From CAVPTL01 sp963727235 (lineage in GTDB: Bacteria; Actinomycetota; Thermoleophilia; Gaiellales; JAICJC01), in the NCBI GenBank assembly GCA_963727235.1, contig CAVSFZ010000019.1:62001-126000 (forward strand): a DNA stretch of 64,000 nt, in the 5' to 3' direction. A program made the translations under genes and the position numbers. Numbering within the stretch: the stretch's first letter is position 1; every line of letters begins with the position of its first letter. The notes under the pieces were generated by a model, which saw nothing but the letters and a program-made list of their open reading frames with translations, was not told where the DNA came from and did not search any database. Positions 47,564 through 53,815 of this stretch are shown in pieces.

Positions 47564-47592
47564 GATTGACTAATACAGTCGACTAAATCAGG
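47564..47592. promoter_or_regulatory. Candidate TetR operator (repeated GACTAA)
   Basis: TTGACTAATAC and GTCGACTAAATC are imperfect repeats directly upstream of the TetR frame, with GTCGAC as a small palindrome. They are suggestive only. Confidence 0.3.
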
Positions 47593-47606
47593 TCACAGGC
47601 GGGTGG

Positions 47607-48017
47607 TCAAGCGGAAAGCTGCCCCGCCGGCGGCTGGTAGCTCATCAGCGCTGCCAGGGCGGAGATCAACTCGAACCCGTCCAGATGCTCGATCGTGAAC
47701 CCCCCGGTGGGGCTGCTCAGAGTGGCTGTCAGCGCCCGCGGTGCGGTGCGGTCGATCTGCAGGTGCGCGCCCATCGGATTTCCGAGGCTGGCGTGCGTGT
47801 CGGCCTCGTACAGCTCCTGCTTCCAGGTGCTGCACACGCGTCCCCCGAACATGTCGTAGTCGCTGCGCGCGACCGTGAAGGCGGTTGGCTCGGCGCCCTC
47901 GCCGGGTCGGCCCGTTACCCGCACGTGGGTATCGTCTCGGGCGACCTCGATCGAGGCCCCGGAGGCGGTGATGGTGAACATGTCGGCGTCGCGCTGGATT
48001 GTCGGTTGCGATGTCAT
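47607..48017 (-). CDS. Hypothetical 136-aa protein
   Basis: Not recognised. A soluble, beta-rich protein: MFTITASGASIEVARDDTHVRVTG, VCSTWKQELYEADTHASLGNP, FTIEHLDGFELISALAALM. The layout (beta-sandwich then helix) gives no catalytic motif. TAAGCT at 48033-48028 ends 10 nt before the ATG, so it is transcribed separately. Confidence 0.72.
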   Translation of the reverse strand: MTSQPTIQRDADMFTITASGASIEVARDDTHVRVTGRPGEGAEPTAFTVARSDYDMFGGRVCSTWKQELYEADTHASLGNPMGAHLQIDRTAPRALTATLSSPTGGFTIEHLDGFELISALAALMSYQPPAGQLSA

Positions 48018-48027
48018 CTGCTCACGA

Positions 48028-48033
48028 AGCTTA
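48028..48033 (-). promoter_or_regulatory. -10 element of the 136-aa hypothetical gene
   Basis: TAAGCT on the minus strand ends 10 nt before ATG 48017. Confidence 0.4.
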
Positions 48034-48191
48034 CGCGTGCCCGCAAATGTGAAATCTGTTGCGTGCTAGATCTAGCGGTGCACGTCGAGTCCGGGTACGC
48101 TCGAAGCACGGGAGGGCGCTGGGTGGCCGTCGCGTTCTTGACCCCCGTGGCGTCCGCCCAGCTCTCCTCCCTTGGCCATCCCGCGTGAGCC

Positions 48192-48197
48192 TATGCT
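48192..48197 (+). promoter_or_regulatory. -10 element of the P-loop kinase gene
   Basis: TATGCT ends 7 nt before ATG 48205 and overlaps the alternative ATG 48193, so the later ATG is the probable start. The upstream 48018-48191 holds a perfect CTAGATCTAG palindrome (48066-48075) and no gene. Confidence 0.5.
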
Positions 48198-48204
48198 CCG
48201 CCGA

Positions 48205-48678
48205 ATGACGGTCATTCTGGTGACGGGCATGTCGGGCACAGGCAAGTCGACGGTCTTGGCCGAGCTTGCCCACAGAGGACACACGGTTGTCGACACCGAT
48301 GACGACGGGTGGACCGAGGAGGTGCCGAGCGACGAGGACGGTGGCTGGGAGGTGCTTTGGCGCGAGGATCGCGTCGATAGGCTGCTCTCGCAGCGCTCCG
48401 GTGGGGCATTGTTCATCTCGGGATGCGTCGCCAATCAAGTCAAGTTCTACCCTCGCTTCGACCAGATCGTGCTGCTGAGCGCCCCGCAGGACGTGATCCT
48501 CGAGCGGATCGCGCGCCGCACGACCAATGACCACGGCAAGACCGATGTCGAGCGTGCCCTGATCCTGCACCAGCTCCGCACGGTCGAGCCGCTGCTGCGC
48601 ACCGGCGCAACCGCCGAGATCGACACCCGCGAGTCGGTCAACGACGTCGCAGCCGCCCTCGAAGCCCTGACTGAATAA
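48205..48678 (+). CDS. Small P-loop NTPase, shikimate/gluconate-kinase-like
   Basis: 157 aa. Walker A is VTGMSGTGKSTVLAEL at residues 6-21; VVDTDDDGW gives the substrate-side Asp cluster. The later FISGCVANQVKFYPRFDQIVLLSAP and LERIARRTTNDHG (lid-type Arg pair) resemble AAA_18/shikimate-kinase-type nucleotide kinases. The substrate is unknown. The TAA stop is inside the palindrome at 48672-48702. Confidence 0.85.
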   Translation: MTVILVTGMSGTGKSTVLAELAHRGHTVVDTDDDGWTEEVPSDEDGGWEVLWREDRVDRLLSQRSGGALFISGCVANQVKFYPRFDQIVLLSAPQDVILERIARRTTNDHGKTDVERALILHQLRTVEPLLRTGATAEIDTRESVNDVAAALEALTE

Positions 48679-48702
48679 TTGGTGCCAGGCACCAATTATT
48701 CA
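48672..48702. repeat. Stop-codon palindrome, copy 3a (31 bp)
   Basis: Same arms as copy 2a (TGAATAATT/AATTATTCA), core GGTGCC-A-GGCACC. It contains the TAA stop of the P-loop kinase gene. It forms a tandem pair with 48720-48748, separated by 17 bp exactly as at 12541-12617. Confidence 0.95.
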
Positions 48703-48719
48703 TCCTGCGCCGCCGGTGG

Positions 48720-48748
48720 TGAATAACGGTGCCAGGCACCGTTATTCA
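48720..48748. repeat. Stop-codon palindrome, copy 3b (29 bp)
   Basis: Same arms as copy 2b (TGAATAAC/GTTATTCA), core GGTGCC-A-GGCACC. It lies 32 bp beyond the 3' end of the convergent tRNA-Leu. Confidence 0.95.
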
Positions 48749-48780
48749 CGGTTCTGCCGGGGTCGGCGCCGACGCCGACA

Positions 48781-48863
48781 TGCCGAAGGTGGGAGTCGAA
48801 CCCACACGGCCTCTCGGCCGCGCGATTTTGAGTCGCGTGCGTCTACCGTTCCGCCACTTCGGC
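48781..48863 (-). tRNA. tRNA-Leu (anticodon CAA)
   Basis: An 83-nt class II tRNA. The acceptor GCCGAAG pairs with CTTCGGC, the anticodon stem CGCGA/TCGCG encloses CTCAAAA giving anticodon CAA, and the long variable arm CGGCC-GAGA-GGCCG is present. The T arm is GTGGG-TTCGACT-CCCAC. The discriminator is A and CCA is not encoded. Confidence 0.96.
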
Positions 48864-48875
48864 GCGGAGACATGG

Positions 48876-48881
48876 TACAAC
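48876..48881 (+). promoter_or_regulatory. -10 element of the YbdK-type ligase gene
   Basis: TACAAC ends 7 nt before GTG 48889; the final C departs from consensus. Confidence 0.35.
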
Positions 48882-48888
48882 CAGGGGC

Positions 48889-50058
48889 GTGGCGGCTCAG
48901 TCTCACAGCAAGGGCGGGGCGCGGACGAGCGTGCTCGACCATCGGTTTGGTGACGGCCGGCCCTTCACGGTGGGCGTGGAGGAGGAGTACATGCTGCTGG
49001 ACGGTGACAGCTTCGAGCTGGTGTCCGGCGTCGAGCAGTTGCTCGACGAGGCGGCCGCCGCCGACCTCGGCGAGCAGCTGAAACCGGAGTTGATGCAGTG
49101 TGTGCTGGAGTCCGGCACCGCCGTCTGCACCAACGTGACCGCAGCGGACACCGACCTGCGCGGCCTGCGGCGCTGGGTTGCCGAGCGAGCCCGTGAGCAC
49201 GGAATGCGCCTGGGCGCTTCGGCCACCCACCCCTTCTCGCTGTACGAGCACCAGAAGATCACGGCTCGCGATCGATACCGTCAGCTGGTCGAGATGCTCC
49301 AGTACATCGCCCGCCGCGAGCTGGTGTTCGGCATGCACGTGCACGTCGCCGTGCCCTCACCGGAGGCCTGCTTGGCGGCGATGGAGGGCGTCCTGATCGA
49401 GCTGCCGGTGCTGCTGGCGCTCTCGGCCAACTCGCCGTTTTGGCGGGGTGAGCTGAGCGGCCTCTACTCGACTCGCTCGGCGGTGTTTGCAGCCTTCCCG
49501 CGCAGCGGTCTGCCACCTCGCTTCGAGAGCTACCAGGATTACGCCGATGCGGTGGGATTCATGGAGGCCACCGGGGCGATCGGCGACTACACCCACCTGT
49601 GGTGGGACGTGCGTCCACATCCCCGGTTTGGCACACTCGAGATCCGGGTGATGGACGTCCAGACGCGGGTGGAGGACGCGACCGCTCTGGCCGCCTACGT
49701 CCATTGCCTGGTCAAGCTGCTGGTCGATCAGTTCGAGGCCGGCGAGCCGGTGCCGGTCTTCCACCGGATCCTCATGTCGGAGAACAAATGGCTGGCGGCG
49801 CGCTACGGGCTGGACGCCCCGCTGATGGATCTGGCGGCGGGGAAGCGCGCAAAGGTGCCGGCAAAGACGCTCGCCAAGCGACGGCTGCGCGAGCTCAAGC
49901 CGATCGCCAAGCAGCTGGGCTGCACCGAGGAGCTCTCCCGGATCGAGTGGATCCTCGAGAACGGGTCGGGTGCAGACCGCCAGATGCAGGTCTACAACGC
50001 GAACCGCGACCTGGTCGAAGTGACTGAGGAGATCGCGATCGCGAGCGAAAATGTGTGA
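48889..50058 (+). CDS. YbdK-type carboxylate-amine ligase (GCS2 family)
   Basis: 389 aa of the glutamate-cysteine ligase family 2. It starts TVGVEEEYMLLD, the ATP/metal motif of the family, and continues with GMHVHVAVPS, LSANSPFWRGELSGLYSTRS, WWDVRPHPRFGTLEIRVMD and NKWLAARYG. It has weak gamma-glutamyl ligase-type activity in E. coli; in actinobacteria related EgtA/GshA-like proteins occur, but no thiol-pathway gene is nearby. It lies 67 bp upstream of glnA. Confidence 0.92.
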   Translation: MAAQSHSKGGARTSVLDHRFGDGRPFTVGVEEEYMLLDGDSFELVSGVEQLLDEAAAADLGEQLKPELMQCVLESGTAVCTNVTAADTDLRGLRRWVAERAREHGMRLGASATHPFSLYEHQKITARDRYRQLVEMLQYIARRELVFGMHVHVAVPSPEACLAAMEGVLIELPVLLALSANSPFWRGELSGLYSTRSAVFAAFPRSGLPPRFESYQDYADAVGFMEATGAIGDYTHLWWDVRPHPRFGTLEIRVMDVQTRVEDATALAAYVHCLVKLLVDQFEAGEPVPVFHRILMSENKWLAARYGLDAPLMDLAAGKRAKVPAKTLAKRRLRELKPIAKQLGCTEELSRIEWILENGSGADRQMQVYNANRDLVEVTEEIAIASENV

Positions 50059-50085
50059 CCGGCGGAGGTAGCCGAAGCGAGCGTT

Positions 50086-50091
50086 TAGACT
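50086..50091 (+). promoter_or_regulatory. -10 element of glnA
   Basis: TAGACT lies 33 nt upstream of ATG 50125, giving a leader of about 26 nt that carries GGAGGAG (50114-50120). No convincing -35 was seen. Confidence 0.5.
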
Positions 50092-50124
50092 CTCGCCTTC
50101 ACCAGCCAGCCCCGGAGGAGCCCG

Positions 50125-51450
50125 ATGGATAATCAGGAGGTCATGGAGCGCTGCCGCCGCGACAATGTCGCGTTCATGCGGCTGCAGTTCACCGAGCCCT
50201 ACGGCGCGGTCAAGAACGTCTCGATCCCGGTGGAGGAGCTCGAAAAGGCGCTCAACAACGAGCTCATGTTCGACGGCTCCTCGATCCGCGGGTTCAAGCG
50301 CATCGAGCAGTCCGACATGTACTTTCTGCCCGACCCATCGACCTATGCGGTGCTGCCCTGGCGCGGCACCGAGGATGCCCGCACAGCTCGGTTGATCTGT
50401 GATGTGGCCGATCCCGACGGGACGCCGTTCGCCGGCGATCCGCGGTCCAATCTGAAGCGGGTGCTGAAAGGCGCCGCCGATCTCGGCTACAAGATGAACG
50501 TCGGCCCCGAGGCGGAGTTCTTCCTCTTTCGCACCGATGCCGACGGGAATCCCACCGTCGACCCGCACGACGCGGCGAGCTACTTCGACGTGGCGCCGAT
50601 GGATCGCGGCGAGGATTGCCGCCGCGACATCGAGGTGACGCTGCAGAAGATGGGCTTTCACCTCGAGGCCGCCCATCACGAGGTCGCCATCGGCCAGCAC
50701 GAGATCGACTTCCGCCACGACGACGCTCTGACCACCGCCGATAACCTGATCACCTTCCGCATGGTGGTCAAGGTGATCGCCGCCCATCACGGCATGCATG
50801 CCACCTTCATGGCCAAGCCGCTGCACGGCGAGAACGGCTCGGGAATGCACGTCAACCAGTCGCTGGCGCGCGGGGACGAGAATGCGTTCCTGGACGAGTC
50901 GGACTCACTCCAGCTGTCGTCCGAGGCCCGTTCCTACATCGCAGGCATCCTCAATCACCTGCCGGCGATCACCGCGGTCGCCAACCCCACGGTCAACTCG
51001 TACAAGCGGCTTCTGCCCGGGTACGAGGCTCCGGTGTACATCGCCTGGTCGCCCGGCAACCGCTCGGCGGCCATCCGGGTACCGGCCAAGCGCGGACGTT
51101 CCACCCGGATCGAGCTGCGCACGCCCGATCCCACCGCCAATCCGTATCTCGCGCTGGCTTGCATGCTGGAAGCGGGACTCTCCGGCATCCGCGATGCACT
51201 GACACCGCCCGAGCCGGTCAACCGCAACATCTATGACCTGACCGAGGCGGAGTCGGCGGAGCTCGGCATCAAGAGCCTGCCCCACGACCTGTCGAAGGCG
51301 ATCGACGAGCTGGAAGCCGACACGGTGATGCAGTCGGCGCTCGGCGACCACATCTTCACCGAGTACATCCGGCTCAAGCGCGAGGAATGGGCGCTCTACA
51401 ACGAGCAGGTGCACCAGTGGGAGCTCGATCAGTACATGGACAAGTACTGA
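50125..51450 (+). CDS. glnA: Glutamine synthetase type I
   Basis: 441 aa, ATP-dependent ligation of ammonia to glutamate. Motifs are FDGSSIRGFKRIEQSDMYFLPD, GPEAEFFLF, NGSGMHVNQSLA (ATP region), NRSAAIRVP and RIELRTPDPTANPYLALA. The length and the absence of the about 25-residue insertion and adenylylation Tyr segment fit the GSI-alpha type, which is controlled by feedback rather than by GlnE (family knowledge). It has its own promoter and a strong Shine-Dalgarno. Confidence 0.97.
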   Translation: MDNQEVMERCRRDNVAFMRLQFTEPYGAVKNVSIPVEELEKALNNELMFDGSSIRGFKRIEQSDMYFLPDPSTYAVLPWRGTEDARTARLICDVADPDGTPFAGDPRSNLKRVLKGAADLGYKMNVGPEAEFFLFRTDADGNPTVDPHDAASYFDVAPMDRGEDCRRDIEVTLQKMGFHLEAAHHEVAIGQHEIDFRHDDALTTADNLITFRMVVKVIAAHHGMHATFMAKPLHGENGSGMHVNQSLARGDENAFLDESDSLQLSSEARSYIAGILNHLPAITAVANPTVNSYKRLLPGYEAPVYIAWSPGNRSAAIRVPAKRGRSTRIELRTPDPTANPYLALACMLEAGLSGIRDALTPPEPVNRNIYDLTEAESAELGIKSLPHDLSKAIDELEADTVMQSALGDHIFTEYIRLKREEWALYNEQVHQWELDQYMDKY

Positions 51451-51467
51451 GGCCCGGTTCGGGCGGG

Positions 51468-51473
51468 TACGAT
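51468..51473 (+). promoter_or_regulatory. -10 element of the enoyl-CoA-hydratase-like gene
   Basis: TACGAT lies 34 nt before ATG 51508; the short leader carries GGGAGGG at 51493-51499, 8 nt before the start. Confidence 0.45.
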
Positions 51474-51507
51474 TGAGCCTGATCCGACCGATGGGAGGGT
51501 CTGGCAG

Positions 51508-52326
51508 ATGGCAACCGAGACAGAGCGACCGGTGACCGCAGAGCGGCCGGTGCTGGTGCAGGTCGACGTCGGCGTCGCCCGGATCACGCTCAACCGGCCC
51601 CAGCGCCGAAACGCGCTCAGCCTGGAGCTGATGCAGGAGCTGACCGCGGTGCTGCGTTCGGTCGGCGACAACTCGGATGTGCGCGCGATCGTGCTCTCGG
51701 GTGCAGGGGTCGCGTTCTCCAGCGGCCACGACCTGAGCGAGATGGTGGGACGGCGGCTGGAGGACTACCAGCAGCTGTTCGACGTCTGCACCGAGCTGAT
51801 GCAGACCATCCACAACGTGCCGCAGCCGGTGATTGCGCGGGTCCACGGCGTGGCCACCGCTGCGGGCTGCCAGCTGGTCGCGACCTGCGATCTGGCGGTG
51901 GCGTCGGAGGCGGCCAGGTTCGGCACGCCGGGGGTGCGGATTGGTCTCTTCTGCTCGACGCCGATGGTGCCGCTGTCCCGAGCTGTGGGACGCAAACGGG
52001 CGATGGAGATGCTGCTGACCGGCGAGTTGATCGACGCTGTGACCGCGCTGGAATGGGGGCTGGTGAACCGGGTGGTGGCGGATGCAGATCTGGACGCAGC
52101 GGTGGACGAGTTGGCGGCCAGGATCTCAACTGCGAGCGGCGTGACGGTGGGGCTCGGCAAGCGGGCGTTCTATGACCAGATCGACCTGTCAGAGCCGGCG
52201 GCCTACGATCTTGCACAGTCGGTGATGTCCCAAAACGCGACTCTCGGCGACGCGCAGGAGGGCATCGAAGCTTTCCTCGGCAAGCGCCCGCCGCAGTGGG
52301 GAAGCCGGGAAACGCCTCAGCGGTAG
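51508..52326 (+). CDS. Enoyl-CoA hydratase/isomerase family protein lacking both catalytic glutamates
   Basis: 272 aa crotonase fold: ARITLNRPQRRNALSLEL, GAGVAFSSGHDLSEM (CoA/oxyanion hole), AGCQLVATCDLAVAS and FGTPGVRIGLFCSTPMVPL. In true hydratases the segment is GGGCELA and a second Glu follows in the P-E-x-x-x-G loop; here they read GCQLV and GVRIG. Both general acid/base residues are therefore missing, as in the ECHDC3 branch, which it also resembles in LGKRAFYDQIDL. Function unknown. The 3' end overlaps the convergent malic enzyme gene by 10 bp. Confidence 0.88.
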   Translation: MATETERPVTAERPVLVQVDVGVARITLNRPQRRNALSLELMQELTAVLRSVGDNSDVRAIVLSGAGVAFSSGHDLSEMVGRRLEDYQQLFDVCTELMQTIHNVPQPVIARVHGVATAAGCQLVATCDLAVASEAARFGTPGVRIGLFCSTPMVPLSRAVGRKRAMEMLLTGELIDAVTALEWGLVNRVVADADLDAAVDELAARISTASGVTVGLGKRAFYDQIDLSEPAAYDLAQSVMSQNATLGDAQEGIEAFLGKRPPQWGSRETPQR

Positions 52327-53768
52327 ATCGACGCTGCCGACTCGGCGGCCGCCGACGCCGATCGGTGGGCAACTCCGGTAGCGACCGCGGCTTCGGCCAC
52401 CGCCAGCGCCACCGACTCCACCACGGCCTTGTTGAACACCGACGGGATCACGTACTCCTCGTGCAGCTCGTCCTCGGTGATCACCGCTGCGATCGCGCGC
52501 GCGGCCGCCAGGTTCATCTCCTCGTTGATGGTCGTGGCTGAGGCCGACAGCGCCCCGCGGAAGATCCCCGGGAAGGCGAGCACGTTGTTGACCTGGTTGG
52601 GGTAGTCGGAGCGGCCGGTGGCCATCACCCGCACCACGCTGTTCTCGACGTCCTCGGGTCGCACCTCGGGGTCGGGATTTGCCATCGCAAACACGATCGC
52701 ATCGTCGGCCATCGATCGCACCGCGTCGACCGAGACAGCTCCCGGACCGGCCAGGCCGAGGAACACGTCGGCGCCCACCAGCGCCTCGTCGACGCTGCCC
52801 GTGAACTTCCGCGGGTTGGTGCGGCGGGCATACCACTTCTTGATCGCCGTCAGGTTCTTCTTGCCCGGATGCAGGGCGCCCTCGCGGTCACACCCGATGA
52901 TGTCGGTGACGCCCGCCTCGAGCAGCAGCTTGGTCACGGCCACGCCCGCGGCGCCCACACCGACCAGCACGATCTTGAGCTCGCTGAGCGGCTTTCCCAC
53001 CAGCCGGGCGGCGTTCAGGAGCCCGGCCAGCACGACCACGGCAGTGCCGTGCTGATCGTCGTGAAACACCGGGATATCCAGCTCGCGCCGCAGCCGGCCC
53101 TCGATCTCGAAGCAGCGAGGGGCGGCGATGTCTTCCAGGTTGATGCCGCCGAAGCCCGGCGAGATGGCCTTGACCACGGCGATGATCTCGTCGGTATCGG
53201 TGGTGTCCAGGCACAGCGGCCAGGCGTCGATGCCGGCGAACTCCTTGAACAGCATCGCCTTGCCCTCCATCACCGGCATGGCCGCCCGGGGGCCGATATC
53301 GCCCAGCCCCAGCACCGCGGTGCCGTCGGTGACCACCGCCACCGAGTTCTGCTTGATGGTGAGTGCCCGCACCTTGTCGGGATCGTCGTGGATGGCCATG
53401 CACACGCGGGCGACCCCGGGGGTGTAGGCCATCGACAGATCGTCTCGGGTCTTCACCGGCACCTTGTTGTGCACCTCGATCTTGCCGCCCAGGTGCATCA
53501 GGAAGGTGCGATCGGAGACGTGCACGATCTCGATTCCGGGAACCGCCCGGACCGCATCCACAATTCGCTGGCCGTGATCGGCATCGGCTGCAGACACGGT
53601 GATATCCCGCAGCGTGACCGCCTTGGTCACCCGCACCAGGTCGATCGCGCCGACGTCGCCGTGGGCCTCTGCGATGGCTGCCGCGACGCGCGCGAACGTG
53701 CCGGGACCCGAGGGCAGCTCGATCCGCATGGTGAGGCTGTACGAGGCTGAGGGATTGATGCCGGCCAT
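52317..53768 (-). CDS. NAD(P)-dependent malic enzyme with N-terminal ACT domain
   Basis: 483 aa. Residues about 13-90 are an ACT domain (MRIELPSGPGTFARVAAAIAE, then AVTLRDITV), presumably allosteric. The catalytic part has MAYTPGVARVC, the Lys of the active site in RALTIKQNSVAVVTDG, INLEDIAAPRCFEIE, FHDDQHGTA (metal Asp pair) and the dinucleotide motif LVGVGAAGVAVTKLL. It converts malate to pyruvate and CO2. ATG 53768 follows TAGGCT by 9 nt; an internal ATG at the ACT start is possible but lacks signals. Confidence 0.93.
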   Translation of the reverse strand: MAGINPSASYSLTMRIELPSGPGTFARVAAAIAEAHGDVGAIDLVRVTKAVTLRDITVSAADADHGQRIVDAVRAVPGIEIVHVSDRTFLMHLGGKIEVHNKVPVKTRDDLSMAYTPGVARVCMAIHDDPDKVRALTIKQNSVAVVTDGTAVLGLGDIGPRAAMPVMEGKAMLFKEFAGIDAWPLCLDTTDTDEIIAVVKAISPGFGGINLEDIAAPRCFEIEGRLRRELDIPVFHDDQHGTAVVVLAGLLNAARLVGKPLSELKIVLVGVGAAGVAVTKLLLEAGVTDIIGCDREGALHPGKKNLTAIKKWYARRTNPRKFTGSVDEALVGADVFLGLAGPGAVSVDAVRSMADDAIVFAMANPDPEVRPEDVENSVVRVMATGRSDYPNQVNNVLAFPGIFRGALSASATTINEEMNLAAARAIAAVITEDELHEEYVIPSVFNKAVVESVALAVAEAAVATGVAHRSASAAAESAASIYR

Positions 53769-53777
53769 CGGCGGCGA

Positions 53778-53805
53778 AGCCTATCTCGCGAGCCTCGGAT
53801 ACGCT
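53778..53805. promoter_or_regulatory. Divergent leaderless promoters of malic enzyme and polA
   Basis: Minus-strand TAGGCT (53783-53778) ends 9 nt before ATG 53768. Plus-strand TACGCT (53800-53805) ends 10 nt before polA ATG 53816. The whole intergenic region is 47 bp. Confidence 0.55.
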
Positions 53806-53815
53806 GTCGTTTCCG

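Noticed and set aside
48066..48075. CTAGATCTAG palindrome as an operator
   Set aside because: A perfect 10-bp palindrome but not adjacent to either promoter and found once; too short to support a claim.
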